From contig DFWT01000145.1 of the NCBI GenBank assembly GCA_002381045.1, forward strand, positions 6,337 to 31,471: a stretch of 25,135 bases of DNA. Reading direction: 5' to 3'. This DNA comes from Rhodoferax sp. UBA4127 (GTDB taxonomy: Bacteria > Pseudomonadota > Gammaproteobacteria > Burkholderiales > Burkholderiaceae_C). The notes under the pieces are model-generated. The model did not search any database. It was given only the letters and a program-made list of their open reading frames with translations, and was not told the origin of the DNA. Below, piece after piece: positions 16,692 through 23,172 of the stretch (position 1 is its first letter; the number at the start of each line of letters is the position of its first letter). The position numbers and the translations under genes were made by a program.

Positions 16692-17845
16692 GGCATCTCA
16701 GTTGCGGCAAGCACTTTGGAATGGGGGTCAAGTTCAGCCGGCACAAACGGCACCGGTGGTTCACCTGGTTGCGGACCTTCACCGCGCATTGCGGCTTTGA
16801 GTCGGTAAACATAGGCCAACACCTGGGCGACAGCGGTGTAGAGCGAAGAAGGAATGTCTTGGTCGAGTTCTGCGTTAGCGTACAAGGCTCGTGCCAGCAT
16901 GGGTGACTGCAAGACCGGGATGTTGTGCTCTTTGGCAATGTCACGGATGCTGAAGGCCAACATGTCGGCGCCTTTGGACACCACACGCGGGGCGTTCATG
17001 CTTTGGTCGTCGTACTTGATAGCCACCGCGTAGTGGGTTGGATTCATCAACACAAAGTCGGCCTTGGGAACAGCCCGAATGCTGTTGCCCTGCGAGATTT
17101 CTTTTTGCCGTTGACGCAAACGACCCTTCATCTGCGGATTGCCGTCGGACTCTTTGTGTTCCTGTTTCATTTCCTGGAACGACATCTTCATGCGCGACTT
17201 GTGCAAAAACATCTGCAGTGGCACATCAATCATCGCTACCACCAACAACACCAGCAGCATCAAACCCATTCCTGTGGCCAACCAGTCGGATAAATGCGCG
17301 ATGGCAGCTTTTGAGGGTTGCAAGACCAGTGAACCCAGGGTCTCCATGCCATGGGAAAGATAGTTGAAGCCAACCACCAACAGCATGATTGCAATGAAAC
17401 TGACCTTCAGTACCTCGGTGGCCTTGTCTTTGGTGAACATGCGACCAAAGCCGCTGAGCGGATTAACTCGACTGAAGTCTGGGGTAATTGGTTTGAGGCT
17501 GGCGACCCAACCTCCCACCGCCACGGTGCTGACGATGGCAATCACCGCAATGATGGCGGCAAATACCGCGCAGGCGACCAGTCCAACCAAAACCATGGTG
17601 CCCAGGCGATGTAGCATGACGGTGGGGTCTTGCATGGCATGGGCGTCAAACATCAGTTGCAGGCTGAATTCGTTTTTGATGCGTGCCACCATCATGGGCG
17701 CCAGCGCAAAAAAACTGAGTGCACCGCCGCCCAGCACCGCAAGGTGCGAAAGATCGTGCGAACGCGCAACTTGTCCGTCTTCACGGGCTTTTTGCAGCTT
17801 CCTTTCGGAGGCTGGCAGGTTGCGGTCTTGGCTACTGGAGTCCAT
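16688..17845 (-). CDS. flhB: Flagellar export switch protein FlhB
   Basis: 385 residues. The start MDSSSQDRNLPASERKLQKA is typical, with basic residues before the first membrane segment. Four hydrophobic segments follow (about 33-55, 83-108, 145-163, 190-212). The autocleavage site NPTH is at 268-271 in VLMNPTHYAVAIKYDD, essentially the Salmonella position, so substrate switching from rod/hook to filament is expected to be intact. The C-terminal tail is Pro-rich. This is the first gene of the overlapping flhB-A-F-G-fliA unit. The start lacks a good nearby ribosome site: the bases just before the ATG (CTTCTCCCC AAC) form the 3' arm of a hairpin, and the GGGGAG that could bind the ribosome is the other arm. 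Confidence 0.96.
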   Translation of the reverse strand: MDSSSQDRNLPASERKLQKAREDGQVARSHDLSHLAVLGGGALSFFALAPMMVARIKNEFSLQLMFDAHAMQDPTVMLHRLGTMVLVGLVACAVFAAIIAVIAIVSTVAVGGWVASLKPITPDFSRVNPLSGFGRMFTKDKATEVLKVSFIAIMLLVVGFNYLSHGMETLGSLVLQPSKAAIAHLSDWLATGMGLMLLVLLVVAMIDVPLQMFLHKSRMKMSFQEMKQEHKESDGNPQMKGRLRQRQKEISQGNSIRAVPKADFVLMNPTHYAVAIKYDDQSMNAPRVVSKGADMLAFSIRDIAKEHNIPVLQSPMLARALYANAELDQDIPSSLYTAVAQVLAYVYRLKAAMRGEGPQPGEPPVPFVPAELDPHSKVLAATEMP

Positions 17846-17848
17846 GTT

Positions 17849-17871
17849 GGGGAGAAGCTTTTGTTCTCCCC
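17849..17871 (-). promoter_or_regulatory. Hairpin immediately upstream of the flhB start codon
   Basis: Perfect 8-bp arms GGGGAGAA and TTCTCCCC with a 7-base loop end 3 bases before the flhB ATG on the mRNA-sense (minus) strand. The only purine-rich ribosome-binding candidate nearby, GGGGAG, is the 5' arm. The structure could therefore control flhB translation. It lacks a T-run, so it is not a standard terminator. Function is inferred. Confidence 0.5.
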
Positions 17872-17875
17872 ATTG

Positions 17876-17892
17876 TCAGGATGCGATCCTGA
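17876..17892. repeat. Short perfect inverted repeat between cheZ and flhB
   Basis: TCAGGAT and ATCCTGA flank a 3-base centre, a 17-bp dyad located between the cheZ terminator candidate and the flhB leader hairpin. It could be an operator for a dimeric regulator or an RNA hairpin. Nothing in the sequence decides between these. Confidence 0.45.
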
Positions 17893-17903
17893 AACTAAAG
17901 CGC

Positions 17904-17927
17904 AAAAAGCGGCTGTTTCGCCCGCTT
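17904..17927 (-). terminator. Candidate intrinsic terminator after cheZ
   Basis: On the minus strand, arms AAGCGG and CCGCTT (9-base loop) run into TTTTT. It lies 12 bp beyond the cheZ stop, in the right orientation to end the motAB-cheYZ transcript before flhB. The stem is short (6 bp) and the T-run partly overlaps the arm, so efficiency may be low. The plus strand has a weaker T-rich tail. Confidence 0.5.
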
Positions 17928-17939
17928 GTTTGATTCTGT

Positions 17940-18587
17940 TTAGAAGCCTAAGCTGGCCAAAAGATCGTCAACTTCGGATTGGCCCTGCACCACATCAGGA
18001 TTGCCCTCAGGGGATACCGCAGGCCCATCAAGCCGGGGTCCGGGTGCAACTGTCACGGGCTCCACCGCGACGGGGGTTCTGGGGGTGGCGTCTGGTGCGG
18101 TCATCACCAGCAGTTCCACCAACTGCGCTTCAATATTGGCGGCCAGGGCCACGACCTTGGAGATGACTTGCCCAGTCAGGTCATGAAAGTCTTGCGCCAT
18201 CATGATGTCTGTCAGGTTCTTGTCGATTTCTTTGGTGGCAGCTTCCACATCGGTGATGAAGTTCATCACATGACCTTTGGCTACTGCGGCCACAGGGTCT
18301 TTCACAATCAAAGCACCAATGCGTCTGGTCTCGGCGGCAATGTGGTCATGGTGCACTTTGGCTTGGTCCACATTGTTAAGCACCTTTTCAGCTGCTTCGC
18401 CGGTGAGGCGTGCAATGTAAGACAAGCGGCTTTTGGCATCAGGCAACTCGCCTGCTAGGTTTTTGACCTTTTCGGTCAGGCCAAGGCCATTCAGGGAGTC
18501 GTGCAACTGCCGGGTGAGTGTGCCCAGGCGGTGATGAATATCGTTGGGAGCATCTGTGGATGCTGTTAAGTCTTGGTCGGAACTCAT
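17940..18587 (-). CDS. cheZ: Chemotaxis phosphatase CheZ
   Basis: 215 residues, the usual size. The core is a long helical hairpin. The catalytic block AQDFHDLTGQVISKVV (131-146) contains Asp136 and Gln140, equivalent to the E. coli D/Q pair that activates water for CheY-P hydrolysis. The C terminus DDLLASLGF is the CheY-binding peptide, separated from the core by a Pro/Val/Thr-rich linker (about 165-200). CheZ dephosphorylates CheY-P and resets motor switching. Its ATG overlaps the cheY stop by 4 bp, so enzyme and substrate are translationally coupled. No cheA, cheW or receptor gene is in the window. Confidence 0.96.
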   Translation of the reverse strand: MSSDQDLTASTDAPNDIHHRLGTLTRQLHDSLNGLGLTEKVKNLAGELPDAKSRLSYIARLTGEAAEKVLNNVDQAKVHHDHIAAETRRIGALIVKDPVAAVAKGHVMNFITDVEAATKEIDKNLTDIMMAQDFHDLTGQVISKVVALAANIEAQLVELLVMTAPDATPRTPVAVEPVTVAPGPRLDGPAVSPEGNPDVVQGQSEVDDLLASLGF

Positions 18588-18973
18588 TTCAGCCCCAACT
18601 TTGTCAAGATCAGATTGACCTTGTCCTCAAGCACCGCTTTGGTGAACGGTTTGACGATGTAGCCTGCAGCACCGCTTTGAGCGGCAAGCACAATGTCTTC
18701 CTTGCGAGCCTCGGCCGTCACCATCAGCACCGGGATATGCTTGAGTTTTTCATCCGACTTCATCTCCTTGAGCAACTGAAAGCCGTTCATGTTGGGCATA
18801 TTGATGTCGCTCACCACGAAGTCGAAGCTGCTGTTGCGCAACTTGTTAAGCGCCGCCACACCGTCTTCCGCTTCGTCGCCCTCAGGGTAGCCGCTTTCCT
18901 TGAGCAGGTTGCGCACGATGCGCCGCATGGTCGAGAAGTCGTCCACAACTAGAAATCTCAGCTCATTTGCCAT
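18584..18973 (-). CDS. cheY: Chemotaxis response regulator CheY
   Basis: 129 residues: a stand-alone receiver domain. The acidic pair is Asp12-Asp13 (VVDDFSTMRRIVRNLL), the phospho-acceptor is Asp57 (VVSDINMPNMNG), followed by the switch Thr87 (VTAEARKED) and Lys109 (VKPFTKAVLE). FSTMRRIVRNLL and the KPFT end are typical of the motor-binding CheY rather than other receiver proteins. CheY-P binds FliM to change rotation. The ribosome site is weak. It lies 73 bp after motB with no clear terminator between, so co-transcription with motAB is likely. The stop overlaps cheZ. Confidence 0.97.
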   Translation of the reverse strand: MANELRFLVVDDFSTMRRIVRNLLKESGYPEGDEAEDGVAALNKLRNSSFDFVVSDINMPNMNGFQLLKEMKSDEKLKHIPVLMVTAEARKEDIVLAAQSGAAGYIVKPFTKAVLEDKVNLILTKLGLK

Positions 18974-19046
18974 GGAAAACTTTCTTTAAGCCGCTGTACA
19001 TAACTGTCATTCCTCGCTAGCCAAACCCTGACGAAAGTATCTTGAT

Positions 19047-19985
19047 CTACTGCTTGGCTGCCACCGGCTCCTTGGCAGGTGTCGCGCTTGGTGCCGGGCT
19101 CTGCGCCTCGCGGCGAGGTCCAAGCAAACGCTCTTCAGCTTCGCGTGTCATTACCGTAATGCTGATTCTACGGTTAGTCGGACTGCGTGGATTCTCCTGG
19201 TCTAACAACACACTTGATGCCAGCCCCATGACACGGGCAATCTTGTCGTCGGGCATTCCGGCGGCAACGATTTCCCGGCGCGAGGCATTTGCCCGGTCTG
19301 CGGACAATTCCCAATTGCTGTAACCCCGTGCACCGGCACCATAGGGGGTTTGGTCGGTGTGGCCGTCCAGGCTGACCTTGTTGTCCACATCCACCAGCAT
19401 GGCGCCGATTTCTTGCAGAATGTCTCGCATGTACGGCTTTACGGTGGCGCTACCGCTGTCGAACATCGGACGTTTTTGGTCATCAACGATCTGAATTTGC
19501 AAGCCGTCAGGCGTCATGCTGAGTTGGATTTGCTTGCTGAATTCCGCCAGTTTTGGCGTGCCGGTAATCGTTGCGCTGATTTTGGCACTGAGTTGACTGA
19601 GTTTTTGGGCATCGCGCTCAGCCCGTCGAGCTTTGGTCAGGTCGCCAGCTTGGGCTGTGGCTTTTTTGTCAGCTCCACTGCCACGTTTAGCCTGACCTGC
19701 ATCCTGAGTCACATCATTGCCACCAGCGTTCATCACGCTGTTACTGGATCCGGCACCAGGACCGCCCTGCATAGCTACTTTCAGGGGCGATTGAAAATAG
19801 TCTGACAAGCCCTTTTTGTCACCCTCAGAAGTGCTGCCGAGCAACCACATCAGCAGGAAGAACGCCATCATGGCGGTTACAAAGTCGGCGTAGGCAATCT
19901 TCCAGGCGCCACCATGCGCCACATGACCGGGCTTTTTAACCCGTTTGATGATGATCGGTTGGAGCTTTTTGGCTTCAGTGGCCAT
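19047..19985 (-). CDS. motB: Flagellar stator protein MotB
   Basis: 312 residues. The cytoplasmic N terminus is basic (KKLQPIIIKRVKKPGHVAHG). A single membrane helix carries the proton-binding Asp34 in YADFVTAMMAFFLLMWLLG. A linker of low complexity (about 75-125) precedes the OmpA-like peptidoglycan-binding domain: MFDSGSATVKPYMRDILQEI, LDGHTDQTPYG (207-217), WELSADRANASRREIV. The composition looks like a proton-driven MotB rather than sodium-type PomB. It pairs with MotA to form the stator. The ATG is 18 bp downstream of the motA stop. Confidence 0.97.
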   Translation of the reverse strand: MATEAKKLQPIIIKRVKKPGHVAHGGAWKIAYADFVTAMMAFFLLMWLLGSTSEGDKKGLSDYFQSPLKVAMQGGPGAGSSNSVMNAGGNDVTQDAGQAKRGSGADKKATAQAGDLTKARRAERDAQKLSQLSAKISATITGTPKLAEFSKQIQLSMTPDGLQIQIVDDQKRPMFDSGSATVKPYMRDILQEIGAMLVDVDNKVSLDGHTDQTPYGAGARGYSNWELSADRANASRREIVAAGMPDDKIARVMGLASSVLLDQENPRSPTNRRISITVMTREAEERLLGPRREAQSPAPSATPAKEPVAAKQ

Positions 19986-20003
19986 GGTGCGCTGCCGCTT
20001 GCC

Positions 20004-20861
20004 CTATTTCTTTTTCACGAAGGCTTCTAGCTCGCCAAAAGTGGGTCGCTCGGTGGAGTACAGCACCTTGCGGCCGAATTCAATGGCGGTGGCGGGGTTG
20101 TAGCCCTGCATGCTGGCCAAAAGTGTCGTTTTGATGCATTGGAATTCTTTACCTGCTTCTTCGACCTTTTGCTCTAGCAAGCCCGCCAGGGGTTCGGCAA
20201 AGGCGTAAGCCAACAAAATACCCAAGAACGTACCTACCAAGGCAGAGGCAATCATGCCACCCAACACCGCTGGCGGCTGCCCCACCGAGCCCATCGTATT
20301 CACCACACCCAGCACCGCTGCCACGATACCAAAGGCTGGCAGGCCACCGGCAATGCGTTGCAAGGCGGCGACTGCGGCGTGTTCCTCTGCATGGTGGGTG
20401 TCAATCTCGCTGTCCATTAAGGACTCAATTTCATGGGCGTTCAGGTTGCCGGAGACCATCATGCGCAGGTAGTCGGTGATGAACTCCACCACATGGTGAT
20501 CGTGACCTACATCGCCATGCTTCTTGAAAATCTCCGACGAATGGGGCTCTTCGACGTCCTTCTCAATGGCCATCAGACCTTCTTTGCGGGCCTTTTGGAG
20601 GATGTCAAACAAAAGGGCCAGCAAATCCATGTAGCGAGCTTTGGTGTATTTGCTGCCCTTGAAGCACATGCCCAAGCCCTTTATGCTGGACTTGATGACC
20701 TTCATCTGATTGTTGGCGACAAATGCTCCCATGGTGGCGCCACCAATGGTGATCAACTCAAACGGCAGTGCTTTCAGCACCACCATGATGTTGCCGCCGT
20801 GGAAGATGTACACGCCAAAGACGCACACCATAACAATGAGCCAACCAACGATGACAAACAT
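20004..20861 (-). CDS. motA: Flagellar stator protein MotA
   Basis: 285 residues with four membrane segments (about 2-20, 33-50, 168-190, 202-222). The cytoplasmic loop has the charged residues that contact FliG, Arg92 and Glu100 in ARKEGLMAIEKDVEE (equivalent to E. coli R90/E98). The conserved prolines are Pro175 (AGGLPAFGIV) and Pro224 (FAEPLAGLLEQK). MotA forms the ring around MotB that conducts protons and turns the rotor. No Shine-Dalgarno sequence is obvious before the ATG, and the leader contains two small hairpins. A sigma-28-like promoter is centred about 90 bp upstream. Confidence 0.97.
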   Translation of the reverse strand: MFVIVGWLIVMVCVFGVYIFHGGNIMVVLKALPFELITIGGATMGAFVANNQMKVIKSSIKGLGMCFKGSKYTKARYMDLLALLFDILQKARKEGLMAIEKDVEEPHSSEIFKKHGDVGHDHHVVEFITDYLRMMVSGNLNAHEIESLMDSEIDTHHAEEHAAVAALQRIAGGLPAFGIVAAVLGVVNTMGSVGQPPAVLGGMIASALVGTFLGILLAYAFAEPLAGLLEQKVEEAGKEFQCIKTTLLASMQGYNPATAIEFGRKVLYSTERPTFGELEAFVKKK

Positions 20862-20879
20862 AAATCGAGCGTGTCAGTT

Positions 20880-20925
20880 GAAGCGATTGCTTCGTATTAA
20901 GAGGAAACCTGCCCAATGCAGGCTT
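20880..20925 (-). promoter_or_regulatory. Two hairpins in the motA leader
   Basis: On the mRNA-sense strand the first hairpin (20925-20905) has arms AAGCCTGC and GCAGGTTT with a 5-base loop and one G-T wobble. The second (20893-20880) has arms GAAGC and GCTTC with loop AATC. The first begins within a few bases of the start expected from the upstream sigma-28-like promoter. They may stabilise or control the motA message; this is inference. Confidence 0.4.
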
Positions 20926-20934
20926 GTCTCTATC

Positions 20935-20961
20935 ATATCGTCCCGGATTTCACTGTCTTGA
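20935..20961 (-). promoter_or_regulatory. Sigma-28-like promoter of motAB-cheYZ
   Basis: The minus strand shows TCAAGACA, an 11-base spacer and GACGATAT. Relative to TAAAGTTT-N11-GCCGATAA the match is 10 of 16, with the key AAG, CGATA and exact spacing kept. Its position 74 bp upstream of motA and class 3 expectation for motility genes support it. It is weaker than the flgM and fliC sites. Confidence 0.62.
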
Positions 20962-20970
20962 AGCTTTTTA

Positions 20971-21021
20971 TATAATTGGCATCTAGCCCTTTAATTTATT
21001 GCGCTAACAGCTACAAATAAT
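20971..21021. repeat. Interspersed repeat copy B, between flhC and motA
   Basis: The plus strand carries GGCATCTAGCCCTT at 20978-20991, followed by GCGCTAACAGC and a small dyad CTACA/TGTAG around AATAA (21011-21025 region). The core is shared with copy A (11643-11656), and both are preceded by AATT-rich sequence and followed about 15-20 bp later by a TA-containing dyad. It lies just 3' of flhC, partly upstream of the motA promoter. I recall similar elements as common intergenic repeats in Comamonadaceae. Confidence 0.55.
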
Positions 21022-21028
21022 GTAGTAA

Positions 21029-21574
21029 TTAGTGGAGCATGATGCCACCTGAGGTGACGCCTTTGCCAGCACGGGCCGGCGGGCTGCACAGGCCGCATTC
21101 AAAGTGCCGGGCGTTTTCATAGGGTTCGCTCACGAAATGCCCGCCGCACTTGCTGCATTTGGTCATGGCCAGCATCTGGTTGTCGACAAATTTCACCAGG
21201 CGCCAGGCGCGGGTGATGGTCAACAGCACTTCCATGCCACAGGAGGTGACTTGCTCGGTGTACAGACGGTAGGCCTTCATGATGGCGTCAATGTCGTCCA
21301 GTGCGCTGACCTTGTTGATGTACTCGTAAATGTTTAGGAACACCGAGGCGTGGATGTTAGGCTGCCAAGTCAAGAACCAGTCGGTTGAAAACGGCAACTG
21401 GCCTTTGGAAGGAGAGCGGCCCGCCACTTCTTTATACAGGCGCAGTAAGCGCTCATAGGACAAGCTGGTTTCGCTCTCGAGAACCTGTAGCCTGGCCCCC
21501 AATTGAATCAGTGCGACGGCGCGTTCAACCTGTCTGGAATCATTCAGTACGCTCTTGGTGGATGTTGTGGCCAT
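21029..21574 (-). CDS. flhC: Flagellar master regulator subunit FlhC
   Basis: 181 residues, close to enterobacterial FlhC. The DNA-recognition N-terminal half has GARLQVLESETSLSYERLLR. The zinc site is four cysteines, Cys140, Cys143, Cys160 and Cys163 (TKCSKCGG and FECGLCSPP), matching the known FlhC pattern. With FlhD it forms FlhD4C2, which activates class 2 flagellar operons with sigma-70 RNA polymerase. It begins 11 bp after flhD. Presence of FlhDC makes this a betaproteobacterial/enteric type of hierarchy rather than a FleQ/sigma-54 one. Confidence 0.96.
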   Translation of the reverse strand: MATTSTKSVLNDSRQVERAVALIQLGARLQVLESETSLSYERLLRLYKEVAGRSPSKGQLPFSTDWFLTWQPNIHASVFLNIYEYINKVSALDDIDAIMKAYRLYTEQVTSCGMEVLLTITRAWRLVKFVDNQMLAMTKCSKCGGHFVSEPYENARHFECGLCSPPARAGKGVTSGGIMLH

Positions 21575-21585
21575 GGTTCGACTCC

Positions 21586-21912
21586 TTACAGGGCTTCAGA
21601 GAACCGGCCAGCCATCAGGATGCTCGCATGCAATTTGGTAGTGGCATCGTTGTCAACCTTGCTGGCCGTGTGGTTGGTCAGCAAGCTCCAGACCATCTCG
21701 TCATCGACCCGGAAGCGGCACAACAGCATCGGGCTGCTGGAGATCTTCAGAATTTGGGCTGGAGACAGGGTGGCAATCAAGTCGGCTGACTCTTCGGACA
21801 CCCCCAGCCGGAACAGCGCTTCGGCCTTGTCCTTGCGAATGACGTTTTGCGCCAGCATCAGGTAAGTGAGGTTGGCATCGCGGATCTCTTTGGTGAGTTG
21901 CTCGTCGTTCAT
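21586..21912 (-). CDS. flhD: Flagellar master regulator subunit FlhD
   Basis: 108 residues, helical, recognisable from IRDANLTYLMLAQNVIRKDK (10-29) with AEALFRLGVSEESADLIATL and LSPAQILKISSSPMLLCRFR following. FlhD provides the dimer/tetramer core of FlhD4C2 and increases DNA-binding specificity. The ATG has GGAG 6 bases upstream. It is first in the flhDC operon and faces away from fliC across a 367-bp control region. No anomaly seen. Confidence 0.95.
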   Translation of the reverse strand: MNDEQLTKEIRDANLTYLMLAQNVIRKDKAEALFRLGVSEESADLIATLSPAQILKISSSPMLLCRFRVDDEMVWSLLTNHTASKVDNDATTKLHASILMAGRFSEAL

Positions 21913-22152
21913 GATGGGCTCCAGATTTACGTTTCAAATATTAGGATGGTGTTTTGGCCTCAATTGCCTTGTTCACCACCGTGGAGCCGATTCTGAAAGG
22001 GTGCTCAAGAAACTTGAATCAGGGTTTGGATGCCTGTCTTGTCAGGTTGTAGCTTTTGCAGCGTCAGGCAAATTCCTACATGCGTTTTTTTACCGCAGCC
22101 TGCTGCTCAGTGCGTTTGGCCGTGAATGGCCTGTTTATTTTTTTTTAACGCC

Positions 22153-22179
22153 TAAAGTTTTCTGGCAGGCACCCGATAA
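22153..22179 (+). promoter_or_regulatory. Sigma-28 (FliA) promoter of fliC
   Basis: TAAAGTTT, 11 bases, then CCCGATAA: 15 of 16 matches to the consensus TAAAGTTT-N11-GCCGATAA. Predicted transcription start is near 22186, giving a leader of roughly 93 bases. A T-tract directly upstream may add an UP-like effect. Confidence 0.92.
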
Positions 22180-22232
22180 ATCTTCCAACGGGCTTTGGAC
22201 AAGGTTCGTTGTCAAGCCGACATCCTGTTGAC

Positions 22233-22248
22233 TTGTCACCGGTGACAA
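22233..22248. repeat. Perfect 16-bp palindrome in the fliC leader
   Basis: TTGTCACCGGTGACAA reads the same on both strands. It lies downstream of the predicted transcription start and 31 bases before the fliC ATG. It could be an operator for a dimeric protein acting as a roadblock, or RNA pairing between transcripts; with no loop bases a tight intramolecular hairpin would lose the central pairs. Confidence 0.6.
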
Positions 22249-22279
22249 ACCGGCCTTTTCAAACTTTAGGAGAAATATC

Positions 22280-23122
22280 ATGGCCTTCACCATCAACACC
22301 AACATCGCGTCAATGAATGCCCAGCGCAATGCGGGTGTCAGTCAATCCTCGTTAGCTAGCTCATTGGAGCGCCTGTCGTCAGGTCTGCGAGTCAACAGCG
22401 CAAAAGACGATGCGGCTGGTTTGGCCATTGCCGAACGGATGAATGCCCAAGCGCGTGGCATGAATGTGGCTATCCGCAACGCGAACGACGGGATTTCTCT
22501 GGCGCAAACCGCAGACGGAGGCTTGTCCTCTATGGCTGACATGATCCAGCGCATGCGCGAACTTGCCGTCCAAGCTGTCAATAGCACGAACACGTCCGGT
22601 GACATTGGTGCTCTGAATCAGGAGTACTCCCAACTGAATGCTGAGCTATTGCGCACAGTCGGTGCCGTGCAGTTTAACGGGACATCCCTTTTCACAAACA
22701 CCGCCAACTTTGATTTTCAAGTGGGTGCAAATAGTGGTCAAACTATCACCGTTCAGGCTTCAGCCATGAATGTTTCGACTGCCTCTAACATCACAACAAT
22801 TACTACGGGGACTGCGTCAGCATTAAATGTTACAGCTAACTCTGCCAACGCTGCTTTTATCAACAACCTTGATAATGCGCTAACGACTATCAACTCCACC
22901 CGGGCCATCTTAGGTGCTGTTCAAAGCCGCTTTGAGACCACCATCGGCTTCTTGAGGACCGCTGCCGAAAATCAGTCAGCAGCCCGTGGACGCATTATGG
23001 ATGCTGACTTTGCAGCGGAAACATCGAACTTGAGTCGTGCACAGATCCTGCAACAAGCCGGCACGGCCATGATTGCTCAAGCCAACCAGTTGCCGCAAGG
23101 GGTGTTGGCCCTGCTGCGTTAA
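22280..23122 (+). CDS. fliC: Flagellin FliC (compact)
   Basis: 280 residues, short for a flagellin. The N-terminal D0/D1 part starts MAFTINTNIASMNAQRN and contains RLSSGLRVNSAKDDAAGLAI (31-50). QRMRELAVQ (90-98) corresponds to the D1 segment recognised by TLR5 in enteric flagellins. The C-terminal D1/D0 half is AAENQSAARGRIMDADFAAE (228-247) followed by TSNLSRAQILQQAGTAMIAQ and the LPQGVLALLR end. Between them only about 50 residues of Thr/Ala/Asn-rich sequence remain, so outer D2/D3 domains are essentially absent. AGGAG lies 8 bases before the ATG. It has its own sigma-28 promoter and a strong terminator. Confidence 0.97.
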   Translation: MAFTINTNIASMNAQRNAGVSQSSLASSLERLSSGLRVNSAKDDAAGLAIAERMNAQARGMNVAIRNANDGISLAQTADGGLSSMADMIQRMRELAVQAVNSTNTSGDIGALNQEYSQLNAELLRTVGAVQFNGTSLFTNTANFDFQVGANSGQTITVQASAMNVSTASNITTITTGTASALNVTANSANAAFINNLDNALTTINSTRAILGAVQSRFETTIGFLRTAAENQSAARGRIMDADFAAETSNLSRAQILQQAGTAMIAQANQLPQGVLALLR

Positions 23123-23143
23123 GGCGGGTCAGGTTAAAGATTT

Positions 23144-23172
23144 AAGGCCCGGCAGTTTGCCGGGCTTTTTTT
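23144..23172 (+). terminator. Intrinsic terminator after fliC
   Basis: Perfect GC-rich arms GCCCGGC and GCCGGGC around loop AGTTT, extended by A-T pairs and followed by TTTTTTT. It starts 21 bp after the fliC stop. It is strong enough to make fliC a mainly single-gene transcript, so fliD needs read-through or its own promoter. Confidence 0.93.

Larger units (their letters stand above)
21913..22279. promoter_or_regulatory. Divergent flhD / fliC control region (367 bp)
   Basis: This is the only gene-free stretch above 300 bp. The fliC side holds a sigma-28 promoter (22153-22179), a 16-bp palindrome (22233-22248) and a ribosome site AGGAG before the fliC ATG. A T-tract lies at about 22136-22146 just before the promoter -35. 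The flhD side (21913-22130) must contain the master-operon promoter and its input sites, but I find no convincing -35/-10 pair and no clear CRP or other known operator. No small ORF here looks real. Confidence 0.6.

Noticed and set aside
15999..16808. Long plus-strand open frame (269 codons) opposite flhA/flhB
   Set aside because: It is antisense to two unmistakable genes, is His/Gln-rich as typical for complement of GC-biased codons, and has no recognisable domain or ribosome site.
18974..19046. TCAAGATA upstream of cheY as a separate sigma-28 promoter
   Set aside because: No CCGATA-like -10 follows at 11 bases; cheYZ is more simply read from the motA promoter.
22133..22146. T-tract before fliC as a terminator of an unknown transcript
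   Set aside because: No stem precedes it; it sits immediately before the fliC -35 and is more likely an upstream promoter element.
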